From: Zancudomyces culisetae
Lineage: Eukaryota; Kickxellomycota; Harpellomycetes; Harpellales; Legeriomycetaceae
Reading direction: 5' to 3'
Length of the DNA: 13,571 nucleotides
NCBI GenBank assembly: GCA_001969505.1
Contig: LSSK01001792.1
Coordinates: forward strand, 1-13,571
This document shows, piece by piece, positions 1 to 8,324 of this stretch (its first letter is position 1; each line of letters starts with the position of its first letter). Made by a program: the position numbers and the translations under genes. The notes beneath the pieces are model-generated. The model saw only the letters and a list, made by a program, of their open reading frames with translations. It was not told the origin of the DNA and did no database searches.

Positions 1-85
1 GCTTTCTTCAATTTAAAATAAACAGCTAGTATTTTATATCTTATACTTGATATTTGAATTTAGCCTAGTCTACTGAGAATCACTG

Positions 86-295
86 TCAAACGGGGTTGGG
101 CGTAACTCCATCTTCTGTCGGTTTCTTCATTTGTAAAATGATTTGATCCACAATGTCAGCAAATGAATCATGTGATTCTTCAGGATTTACTTCCATAGAA
201 GTTGCTCCCGAGCAATCACTATCAAATTAATATTAGTCCTCATCTTTAGCTGTCTGGGTCGATGCGGTTCTTTGTTTACCCATGAAGTCTGACAT
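86..295 (-). pseudogene. Coding-like minus-strand stretch broken by two in-frame TAA codons
   Basis: Reading down from an ATG at 295-293 (with A at -3) gives MSDFMGKQRTASTQTAKDED. TAA at 235-233 and TAA at 229-227 follow, with one Tyr codon between them. The same frame then continues as an acidic segment and a helix-like C-terminus (DSFADIVDQIILQMKK) to a TGA at 88-86. The stretch is richer in GC than its surroundings and both halves look protein-like, so the frame was probably once coding, or the stops are removed by splicing. One intron consistent with frame would run from GTAAAC at 279 to an AG at 206-205 (75 nt), but its GGGAG acceptor is unlike every other acceptor in the window. A CTAAT...GATAG signal also lies over the stops, but it gives the wrong phase. 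I do not recognise the product. It could be a decayed small gene, a misjudged exon structure, or chance. Confidence 0.3.
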
Positions 296-902
296 GTTTG
301 TGTGAGATTTTAATAGTTTTCTTGTTTATCTTTACACTTGATATTTATTAATTAGTCGTAGCACTATTCCAAATAAACTTCTTAATTATTCTAAACCTGG
401 ATTTCTGTTCACAATTGTTAGTTATTTATCTTAGTATTTTTCTGACCAAAACTATTAAAGAGCTAATCAATCCTCTAATTAGTTTTCCTTTGAGTATATA
501 TATCCTATCATAATTTCAAATCACTACAGATCACTATAATTAATCATTCTACTATATCCACTTGGTTTTCAGTACTGATAGGTTGCTCCATCTTAACTTT
601 TATTTTCCGTATTAGTTTTTGTACTCTAGTAAACTTTTGATATACTAACTAATAAATCTTTTTATCAACTTTTTTTTCATAATCATTTTTCTAGTTTTGT
701 GATTATAATTTTTTATTGAATTTTTTAAATGATGTTATTAGCAATTGAGCTATTAATTTGCTTCAGTTGAAATATATTATAATAAAGTAATTATATATTT
801 TTTACTTTGTGTCCAGTACTAAATCTAGGTACACATGACAGTAGAATCAGTACGTCTAATCAAATAAATTTTAATTTATTTTTCTGAAACAGAGCTAATA
901 GA
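296..902. other. AT-rich gene-free stretch
   Basis: No open frame of useful length lies here on either strand. The only coding-like trace is a 15-codon minus-strand frame, 591 down to a TGA at 544, reading MEQPISTENQVDIVE behind a good start context (AAGATGG). It could be a first exon of the broken minus-strand gene downstream (86-295), but I cannot connect the two with a convincing intron. A TACTAAC-like sequence followed by a T-rich run and CTAG near 645-695 looks like an intron 3' end but has no exon attached. Confidence 0.4.
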
Positions 903-1531
903 GTTGTAATATTTCCTGGGTAATCTGGAAGCTTAATATTTGTAGAGTATTCTAATATTCAAAATTACAATGGGTTTTTAATGATATGCAGTCTCATACT
1001 ATTTTTTGTCAAAATCTTTTCTAAATACTATAAATTTTTGATTGAAAATGTCAATAATCTGATAGATAGAATAAAATTGATAAATAACTGAAAGAAAAAT
1101 AAAACTTTTTTCCCTTTACACCTCACCTTTTCTGATATACTTTGCAGTGTTTTTATTAAAAGACCTTGTTATTAGAATTCATACATAACTTGGTACTACA
1201 ACTTAAAACGGATTATTGTACAGATATAGTCTAAAAAGTATCAGTTATACCTAAATTCGAGATTCAATCAAGTCGATAGAACTTGGTTATCATAGAATTA
1301 TCTGTACTTCAAGAGTTGAATGCTGTTGTAATTCTAGAAACCTACAATCTTGCCAAGTTTCTTAAAAATAAGCTAACTGTATTTATCTTGATTAAACTAC
1401 CTTGTAAAGAAAAACTATCTCTTCGATCTGAGTACCAGCTACCTAATAGATTAGTATTAAAATTCAAAACTAATTTAGAAATGGCTAACTTCAATTACTT
1501 TAAAACAATTCATACCACCCAAAGGGTGTAA
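903..1531 (+). pseudogene. Decayed guanylate kinase-like gene (tentative)
   Basis: Pieces in shifting frames line up, in order, with a guanylate kinase (GMP to GDP, P-loop kinase fold). Frame from 903: RVVIFPG, a TAA, then SGSLIF, where the family has VVISGPSGSGKSTL; this is followed at the family's spacing by GF and later YYKF, where it has a YxF. Near 1189 LGTTT may match YGTS. The clearest piece is the frame from 1280 to the TAA at 1529-1531. It reads VILETYNLAKFLK, then VFILIKLPCKEKLSLR (family: FIxxPPSxExLxxR), then SEYQLPNRL and LEMANFNYFKTI (family: TEExIxxRL, ELEYANxxxFDxxI). The P-loop lysine and Gly-Lys-Ser/Thr step are missing and at least two frame changes are needed, so it cannot make an enzyme. 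This is by-eye matching; the last 80 codons carry most of the weight. Chance remains possible. Confidence 0.3.
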
Positions 1532-2427
1532 GATGTTTTTTTGATTTCAAACTTGGAATTTTAGAGACTATAAGCTGAAAGCTTGAATTATCAGAAACTA
1601 CCAAAACCACTTTAATCAGGTAGATAAAAGTATCTCGACGAGAAGTAAAGTTAGGCTAACTGAAGCTTATAGTAACCTAGAAAAAGAGTAATATGTTGTT
1701 TTAGTATCAGTTTCTGTGTATGTAACAAAATATTTATTTAAAATACATTACTAATCACAAATACACATCATCATAGATGCAAATATACTTGCCGTTTATA
1801 ATCAGATATTAATGCATCCAAGAAGTTTAAATGTGTTTGCAAAATCGTTTCACATTTTCATCTGCTAGTTAGCACTAAAAGGGTCAGAATACATGTTTTT
1901 CTGACTTTTGAATACCCATAGGGGAAAAAAAACTAAGATGTAAACATAAATATGGCTTTGTATCCACAGACGAGCAGTGTAGCAGTACGTTTTTTTTTAC
2001 AAGTTAATAGTAATTTAGCTGGATTAGTGGTAATCAAACCCTTTTATGCTTGAATAGAAGAATATTACATATATTTTCTTGATTTTTGGTGGGTACCCAT
2101 TTTAAATCAAAATATCTTTAATTACCATTTGCAACTTTTTGTATATACTTTAGTTAAAAATATTTTTATTTGTCAATCAAGGTATACTTGTGTTAGTATA
2201 TGTGTGTATTGAAACTTTTTATTGCCTGTTATTTATCTTTAACTGTGTTTATTTAATGAATCGCTACTTACTTCTTAGCAGTATATAAATGAAAAGGTAA
2301 AAGATAATTATAAAATAAATGATTCTAAAAATTCCGCTTTCATCCTCATTCCTCAGCCCCTTCCTATCCTATATGTGGTAAACGAACACCCGAATTGTTG
2401 TATAAATATCACAACAGGATAGTATGA
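1532..2427. other. AT-rich intergenic stretch, nothing recognised
   Basis: Stops are dense in all frames and no conserved motif, RNA gene or repeat family is visible. There are short A and T runs (for example near 1923-1931 and 1989-1997). A short inverted repeat TGTTGT/ACAACA sits near 2397-2415, just downstream of the minus-strand reading frame that ends at 2428. Confidence 0.5.
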
Positions 2428-2862
2428 TTAGGTGGGATACATGAAGCTGAGGTATTCAGAATGTGTAAAAATCACATTCATATTGCCTTCTTTGTCCAGT
2501 CTTTGTCCATCGGGATTGAGATTATCCAATAGGTTCCTTTCCAGAGCTAATGTTCTGAGATCGTTCTTATTATATTTGTGATGTAGTTCAATTAGCTTTA
2601 ATTTGATCACTTGTTTAATCCGGGATAAATACTTGCAGTATTCTAAATAAAAATACGCAATCGCAACCGCAATCGCAATCGCCATCAGGGAAATCGGGAA
2701 TTCTACAACTATCAAGCTAAGTAAAAATTTGAAGTCCATGTTTCCAAATATTAAGCCGAAGATTAAAATCAACTTTAGATTTAAAAATATTACTAGCGTA
2801 ATTTTCGTTAGCCTCTTTATCGTGATTGACGATAGTATTTTTATATCTAAGGCTGTTGCCAT
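2428..2862 (-). CDS. Unrecognised small protein with two predicted membrane segments
   Basis: An ATG at 2862-2860 opens a 144-residue frame ending in TAA at 2430-2428; a TAA lies 24 nt upstream in frame (eight codons), so this is the first possible ATG. I do not recognise the family. Two strongly hydrophobic stretches are visible, about residues 21-40 (ITLVIFLNLKLILIFGLIFG) and 46-73. The second ends in an Ala-Ile/Val run (residues 61-69) encoded by a GCGATT-type hexamer repeat. A basic, helix-like tail follows (YLSRIKQVIKLKLIELHHKY), then a polar C-terminus rich in Asn, Asp and Leu, ending SFMYPT. This arrangement suggests a small hairpin-type membrane protein with a soluble C-terminal tail, perhaps in the ER or another endomembrane. 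It lies about 1.1 kb from and divergent to the HAL2-like gene. It could be a real gene, the last exon of a larger one, or a chance frame; the sustained hydrophobic pattern and repeat favour a real one. Confidence 0.45.
   Translation of the reverse strand: MATALDIKILSSITIKRLTKITLVIFLNLKLILIFGLIFGNMDFKFLLSLIVVEFPISLMAIAIAVAIAYFYLEYCKYLSRIKQVIKLKLIELHHKYNKNDLRTLALERNLLDNLNPDGQRLDKEGNMNVIFTHSEYLSFMYPT
2656..2685 (-). repeat. Hexanucleotide repeat (CGCAAT-type) encoding Ala-Ile/Val
   Basis: Five tandem six-base units on the plus strand (CGCAAT, CGCAAC, CGCAAT, CGCAAT, CGCCAT). Read on the minus strand they encode alternating Ala and Ile/Val inside the second hydrophobic segment of the small membrane protein. 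It is the same style of six-base, two-residue expansion as in the genes near the other end of the window. Confidence 0.8.
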
Positions 2863-3978
2863 ATTAAGTACCGGCAAAGTTTTTATTCCAGTTGTAGGTA
2901 TATTCTATACTTGTTAATTTCTTTATAATAAACAAACTTTAGATATATGCAAAATATAATGAACTTTATTGTTATATATTCAAAGTCCGATAATTTTTAA
3001 AAATGGATAAACATTTATTCAACATCAATAAATATTTCAATAGACTTTTTGTGAGTTGAATGAGGAAATGTATTGTATATGATATAAAAAAAAAGTGAAA
3101 TATATGTTTCCAAAGTGATATTACAAAGGCAGTATAGTTGTTTATGTTTTACACTGTGGTGTCACGGATACACAGAAAGCCCAGTATTAACAAATTATTC
3201 ATCAAAAACAGTTTCTTTTATTTTGCCAGTGTTGAAAGAAAAAGTAGAATGGAAAAAGACTTAATAACAGACTCTATTTTTTAAACGGCAGTCTCACACC
3301 TGGTAAACCTTTATTACAGCTTGATGTAATTTACTATTAACTGCCTAGTATTTTTGTTTATTGTTATCTTTTTGTTGAAAGATAAATCATAAGCGTCATT
3401 GATTTTAGTTTTGAAAAAGTTACTATGTTGTGACTTTATTCCACTGCAAGGCAAATAACAGTTTAGTTGTGAAAAAATCAATAGTATTATTTATATTGAA
3501 ATAGCTAACAAATAAACACCAAGTAATAATAGAGTTGAAATCATGGTAACTAAAGACCTAAATCCTGACTAATTGGATATAATAATGGATGGTTGTATTT
3601 ACCGCTATTATGGATTCAGCTTGTTAAAATATTTTTTTTATAGTGAAAATGGAAGGACTCCGAAACTACTATGTTAGATCACGTCCAACCTTATGAAATA
3701 TTCAGAATCAAATGCAAATATTTCATGGCAGCTATTGGCTATAGTATAATAAATGTTAACAAAATTAGCAGTGTTTACTTGTCAATGGTTGGCTAATAAT
3801 TAGGCAAAAGATGTGCCAAATTTGAAAGAAATCCAGGAAAGGTGAAGGAAAGCAATTGTAATGTACATGTTTTAAAGCTATATGATATCCATGGTAATAT
3901 GCCACTTTTTTGTAGGTACTAAAACATTGTATTAAAACATTCTTTTTATCAATTCGAAAAACGAAAAAGGAACCCGAA
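2863..3978. other. AT-rich intergenic stretch between divergent genes
   Basis: This stretch separates the minus-strand membrane-protein frame from the HAL2-like gene and should contain both promoters. I see no open frame worth calling, no RNA gene and no repeat family. There are A/T runs (for example around 3086-3095 and 3630-3640) but no clear TATA element at a fixed distance from either start. Confidence 0.5.
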
Positions 3979-5532
3979 ATGTCAGTAGGTAAGGCAATCT
4001 ATCAACATGGAATTTGGATTTACTTTTTATATATTTTAAATTGTGCGCTTTTTGGGGATAAGTGTTAATTCAACCAAAAACGCTACAAAATGTGTGGTAT
4101 TTGATATTTATAAATAGCAAAATTCGCTTTGGAAAGAGCTGTAGCCATCAAGGCAGTTCAGAATGCATCTGAATTGTGCAGGGCAGTGTTCAACAAACTT
4201 GTTGATAATGAGACAATAGTTAAGAATGACAAATCACCAGTAACTATTGCGGACTATAGTTCACAAGCGATTATAAACAGTGTTTTGCATAACAATTTCC
4301 CCAAGGACAATATTGTGGGCGAAGAAGATGCAAAGAGTTTGATGGAGAACCAAGATGTTCTGAGTAGAGTTGTGGAGCTTACAAATTCGGTGTTGGAAAA
4401 AAAGATGACTGAAGAGGAGGCAAGTTATATATGTAGTTTAGCGTATCAGCACTTTTATATTGGTATTTAGTTATCCTATTCATATATCTTTTGGGCCAGA
4501 AACAAAGCTAAAAACAAAAATGAGATAAAATATGGTTACGAGGAGTAAAAGAAAACCAAATATGATTAGGTCTTGCAATCGATTGACAGGGGAAAATATG
4601 AGGGAGGATCTAAGGGTAGGTTCTGGACTTTGGATCCAATTGACGGAACCAAGGGGTTCATACGCGGAGGACAGTATGCCATATGTTTGGCGTTGATTGA
4701 GGATGGAATAGTTAAGCTAGGAGTTATTGGATGTCCAAACTTGCCATTTACAACCAAGCAGGGACAGGAAAAGAAAGGGTGTATGTTTATTGCAGTGGAA
4801 AACCAGGGAGCATATCAGGTATTTTAATATATTTTATAACTGATGTGTTTATATATTGATGAGAGAAAAGGGAATAAGGTGGAGTTGAGTATGTGATATC
4901 TAGTCGATTGTTAGCTGATTTATTTACACCGGTAAACAAACTGATTGTGAATAGCGAGGGCTAGATACTGACCAAGAAGAGGTTGGAATCAAAGTGAACT
5001 CAGACGTAGACCTGGCAGACTCATCGTTTTGTGAATCTGTCGAATCAGGGCACTCAGACCAAACGGTATCTAACAGAATCGCATCACTCCTCAATATTAC
5101 CAAGCCGCCAATTAGAATGGACAGTCAGTGTAAGTATGGTGCGATAGCTAGAGGACAAGCCGAAGTATATTTAAGGTTGCCTACGGTAAAGAACTATGAA
5201 GAAAAGATATGGGTAAGGTGTTTTAATAATTTTTAAATTAGGAATTTCTTTGTGATCTGGAGAGTGACAGGAGAGAGAGAGAAGAGTAGAGTAAGAGAAA
5301 AAAAGTTATAAACTATTATGAAAAATGATTTGGAAATGAATAGGATCATGCTGCTGGAAATGTACTCGTTCAAGAAGCCGGAGGAATTGTTACAGATATA
5401 AGCGGGTTAAAGCTAGATTTTTCAAGAGGCAGAACATTAGTTGGGAATAAGGGGATTATAGCATCAAACCCACGCATCCACGCCAAAGTTCTTGAATGTA
5501 CAAGTTTGGCCTTGAAGGAAGGACGGATGTGA
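3979..5532 (+). CDS. HAL2: 3'(2'),5'-bisphosphate nucleotidase (Hal2/Met22 type), five exons
   Basis: Removes the 3' phosphate of PAP (and PAPS), a by-product of sulfate assimilation that inhibits exoribonucleases; the family is Mg-dependent and sensitive to Li and Na. Exons 3979-3988, 4118-4419, 4570-4818, 4955-5212 and 5344-5532 give 335 residues (yeast Met22 has 357). Metal and catalytic residues are all present: VTIADY (D49), VGEED (E72), LDPIDGTKGF (D126, D129) and WDHAAGN (D274), the last motif split by intron 4. ESGHS and the final RTLVGNKGIIAS block also fit. D49 and E72 carry the same numbers as in yeast Hal2, which supports the ten-base first exon (MSV plus one base); exon 2 has no ATG of its own and is preceded by a stop. 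Intron 1 is phase 1, the rest phase 0. Intron 2 uses a GC donor. The gene looks intact. Confidence 0.93.
3989..4117 (+). other. HAL2 intron 1 (129 nt)
   Basis: Donor GTAAGG, acceptor AATAG, phase 1. It follows only ten coding bases. The G left by exon 1 joins CA of exon 2 to make Ala4 and the family's start region (FALERAV, like ALEREL in yeast). Confidence 0.8.
4420..4569 (+). other. HAL2 intron 2 (150 nt), GC-AG type
   Basis: Splicing GAG|GCAAGT to ATTAG|GTC gives TEEEVLQSIDRGKYEGG, matching the family's EEEV(L)xxIDxGxYEGG across the junction. No GT within the following sequence gives the right phase: all nearby GT donors are phase 1, while exon 3 can only start in phase 0 after ATTAG because a TAG stop immediately precedes it. 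GCAAGT is the classic strong context of the minority GC donor class. Confidence 0.85.
4819..4954 (+). other. HAL2 intron 3 (136 nt)
   Basis: Donor GTATTT after CAG, acceptor AATAG, phase 0. An ACTGAT branch-like sequence lies about 14 nt before the acceptor. The join gives GAYQ|RGLDT. The exact acceptor is the least certain of the four in this gene because the residues here are poorly conserved. Confidence 0.75.
5213..5343 (+). other. HAL2 intron 4 (131 nt)
   Basis: Donor GTAAGG, acceptor AATAG, phase 0. It splits the catalytic motif W|DHAAG, so the junction is fixed by protein conservation. The second half is a long GA-rich purine tract (about 5260-5305) rather than a pyrimidine tract. Confidence 0.92.
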
Positions 5533-6092
5533 TAGACTCCCTAATATATACATATATATTATATTGATTAGGGGTGGATTGCGTTGCAAATTGCATACAA
5601 GACTGAGCTTATTTTATTTCATTTCTTTCATTTCATCTTTATTTTCTTTTTTGGTTAGCTTGTTTTGTTGGGGTAATAAGATAAATCATGTGATATGTAT
5701 AAGTAATTCATCAAAATATATTTTGTATTGATATTTTTGGTAAATCGCAAGAAATATAACCAAGTCTTGAAAAACAAGACAAAGCAAAGCAAAAAAAAAA
5801 ATTTTTTTTTTTCGTTTTATGTTACTGAATCAAAGTAAGGTAATTGCATGAATTGAATTAACTAATAAAAAAAAGGGGTGAAAGTCATCCCAAAAACCCA
5901 CCCTGTAATAGGAAAAAAGAAAGAAGCAAGTCATATTAACTAGAAGAAAAAAAAACTCCACGAGAATAGTACATTAAAGGAGAAAAGAGGCTAAAATATT
6001 ACATACAACAAGCAAGATTATAAAAAAGTTTGTGACGTGAAGGGGAGAGAGTTAAAATCGAACAATTGTACACGATAAACAAAGAGAAAAAA
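5533..6092. other. HAL2-ELP3 intergenic region
   Basis: Contains the 3' end of the HAL2-like gene and the ELP3 promoter. T-rich sequence follows the HAL2 stop; an A11T11 palindrome lies at 5791-5812; an A-rich, purine-rich leader runs from about 5870 to the ELP3 start. No reading frame or RNA gene is visible. Confidence 0.6.
5791..5812. promoter_or_regulatory. A11T11 junction palindrome upstream of ELP3
   Basis: Eleven A followed directly by eleven T, a perfect palindrome about 280 nt before the ELP3 start. Poly(dA:dT) tracts of this kind keep fungal promoters free of nucleosomes. The role here is inferred from position only, and in such AT-rich DNA runs can also arise by slippage. Confidence 0.4.
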
Positions 6093-7986
6093 ATGGCAGG
6101 GAAACAAAAAGGTAAGAACAATATAAAAAACAAGAAAAGAAGAGGGTGGAGGGTGGGATGGGGATATTTGAGATCTATATCAAAACCGTATCAAAAGTGG
6201 TATATTTATTAGAATGACGTTATTATTACAATAGGGCAAACTTTTTCAGAAAAGTTAGTGAAGGCCTGTGCGGAAATAGTAAATGAGCTAATAGTAGCAC
6301 ATGAAAAGGGAAAATCTGTGAACCTAAATGCATTAAAGGCAAAGTATTCGCGGGCGAACAAGATGAATTCACAGCCCAAATTGGTAGATATTATTGCGGC
6401 GATTCCAGAACAATACAAGAAATATCTATTGCCAAAATTGAGAGCAAAGCCGATCCGAACAGCATCAGGGATAGCGGTGGTTGCGGTGATGTGCAAACCA
6501 CACAGATGTCCACACATTGCGATGACAGGGAATATTTGTGTATACTGTCCGGGGGGGCCAGATTCGGATTTTGAATATTCAACACAGTCATATACTGGGT
6601 ACGAACCGACCAGTATGCGAGCGATAAGAGCGCGATATGATCCATATGAACAGTCACGAGGAAGAGTTGAGCAACTAAAGAGTTTGGGACACAGTATTGA
6701 TAAGGTGGAGTTTATAATTATGGGAGGGACATTTATGTCGTTATCAGAGGGATATCGAGATAATTTTATAATGAACTTGCACGATTCGTTGTCGGGATAC
6801 AAGAGTAGTTCGGTGAAGGAATCAGTGAGGATGTCGGAGCAAAGCGAGACAAAATGTATTGGGATAACAATAGAGACACGACCAGATTACTGCTTGAAGC
6901 CACACTTGAGTCAGATGTTGGAGTATGGATGTACACGGTTGGAGATTGGAGTGCAGAGTGTTTATGAGGATGTTGCGCGAGATACGAATCGAGGACATAC
7001 GGTTAGAGCAGTGAGTGAGAGTTTCCATTTGGCAAAGGATGCGGGGTATAAAGTAGTGGCGCACATGATGCCGGATCTTCCAAATGTTGGGATGGAACGA
7101 GATATTGAGCAGTTTATAGAGTTTTTTGAAAACCCAGCGTTCCGAGCGGATGGGTTAAAGATATATCCAACACTGGTGATTCGGGGCACAGGATTGTATG
7201 AACTGTGGCGCACAGGGAGATATAAAAACTACACGCCAAATGCGCTAGTTGATCTTGTAGCACACATTTTATCGTTGGTACCTCCATGGACAAGAGTGTA
7301 TCGTGTGCAGCGAGATATTCCAATGCCGCTGGTAACTTCAGGAGTTGAACATGGAAACTTGCGTGAGTTGGCGTTGCAGAGAATGAAGGATTTGGGAACA
7401 GAGTGTCGCGATGTGCGGACGCGAGAGGTTGGTATTGTTGATATTCACAGCAAAGTCAAGCCGGATCAAGTTGAGTTGGTTCGCCGCGATTATTTTGCTA
7501 ATGGTGGATGGGAAACGTTTATTTCATATGAAGATCCGAATGCGGATATTTTGATTGGATTGCTGCGTCTGCGGAAATGCAGTTCGGAGACTTTCCGGCC
7601 TGAATTGACAGGACAGCCTTCATCTCTTGTTCGTGAACTCCATGTTTATGGCAGTGTGGTTCCAGTCAATGTTCGTGACCCTACAAAGTTCCAGCATATG
7701 GGTTATGGTAAGATGTTAATGGAAGAGGCGGAAAGAATAGCTAGAGATGAACATGGTAGTGTAAAGCTTTCTGTCATTAGTGGTAAGTCTTTGTTTTTAT
7801 CTTTTTACTTCTCCTTATTGTATATATATATATATGTATTATATGTAAATGTAAGTTATCAGCGAGAAAGAGATGAGTGGGGTTAATATTGGTAATTGTT
7901 GAAAATTAGGTGTCGGAACTAGGCAGTACTATGCAAAATTGGGATATCATTTGGATGGCCCGTATATGTCCAAATTTTTATATTAA
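6093..7986 (+). CDS. ELP3: Elongator complex protein 3 (tRNA uridine carboxymethylation enzyme), three exons
   Basis: Catalytic subunit of Elongator, which makes the cm5 group on wobble uridine of tRNAs using S-adenosylmethionine and acetyl-CoA. Exons 6093-6111, 6235-7782 and 7910-7986 give 547 residues, the length of human ELP3. In order: N-terminal helical tRNA-binding region; radical SAM core with Fe-S cysteines [14 protein letters not shown] (C98, C108, C111); the conserved [46 protein letters not shown] and [10 protein letters not shown] blocks; then the GNAT acetyltransferase-like domain with [26 protein letters not shown] and the tyrosine pair RQYYAKLGY (Y529, Y530). Both introns are phase 1; intron 2 falls inside VISG|VGTR, so the last 25 residues, including the tyrosines, come from exon 3. 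The ATG at 6093 has A at -3. No key residue is missing. Confidence 0.97.
6112..6234 (+). other. ELP3 intron 1 (123 nt), alternative acceptor 15 nt downstream
   Basis: Donor GTAAGA after AAAG, acceptor AATAG at 6230-6234. A second in-phase acceptor, TTCAG at 6245-6249, would remove five residues (GQTFS) and give 542 residues. I prefer 6234 because every other acceptor in the window ends in TAG and the product then matches human ELP3 in length. The second half is rich in G and A. Confidence 0.75.
7783..7909 (+). other. ELP3 intron 2 (127 nt)
   Basis: Donor GTAAGT, acceptor ATTAG, phase 1; the join restores [11 protein letters not shown]. The 5' half is pyrimidine-rich, the middle is a TA repeat (about 7819-7833), and the 3' part is purine-rich. 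If retained, translation would run on to a TAA at 7884-7886 and lose the end of the acetyltransferase domain. Confidence 0.95.
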
Positions 7987-8324
7987 TTCATTTCTTATTC
8001 ACTCCTTCCTCACTTTCTTTCATCACCCCCCTTCCCCCCTATCCCATTTTGCTTTTATTTTATAATTTAAATAGTGTAGTTAAATATTCTCTAAAGCCTT
8101 ATACTTTATTATTTATATAATAAATGGTAATTACAAATTAAAATTATAAACAAAAACGCGAAATTTGAAAAAATAAAACCAAGTGATTGAATTTTTTATA
8201 ATAAGTATATGGTAGGTAAATATACAAAACAAGTGTACTAAATGTATTTTAAAAAATATATTTAATTGTCATTAAATACGGGAGGAAAGAATAGAATAAA
8301 GAAAATATACGGGAATATAGAGAG
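7987..8324. other. Intergenic region between ELP3 and the Q-rich gene
   Basis: A C/T-rich block (about 7990-8045) directly follows the ELP3 stop, and an AT-rich, A-biased leader precedes the next start. No further gene or RNA is visible. There is no An-Tn junction like those upstream of ELP3 and UTP10. Confidence 0.55.

Noticed and set aside
227-235. Reassignment of TAA to a sense codon
   Set aside because: ELP3 and the Q-rich gene end at TAA where expected, and no TAA occurs inside any conserved gene here.
645-695. TACTAAC-like branch site, T-rich tract and CTAG on the plus strand, like an intron 3' end
   Set aside because: No coding-like exon follows in any frame, and the introns of recognisable genes here do not use this pattern.
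2397-2415. TGTTGT/ACAACA inverted repeat just past the minus-strand frame, terminator-like
   Set aside because: The stem is only six base pairs and has no established meaning in eukaryotic nuclear DNA; such pairs are expected by chance in AT-rich sequence.
4420-4470. HAL2-like protein ending at the TAG at 4468-4470
   Set aside because: Exon 3 onward carries the catalytic DPIDGT and WDHAAG motifs, so readthrough past the GC donor reflects the unspliced message rather than the protein end.
4566-4757. Minus-strand open frame opposite HAL2 exon 3
   Set aside because: It is a mirror of the conserved nucleotidase exon; it has no features of its own.
6209-7323. Several minus-strand open frames opposite ELP3
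   Set aside because: ELP3 is conserved through this whole region in the plus frame; these are antisense shadows.
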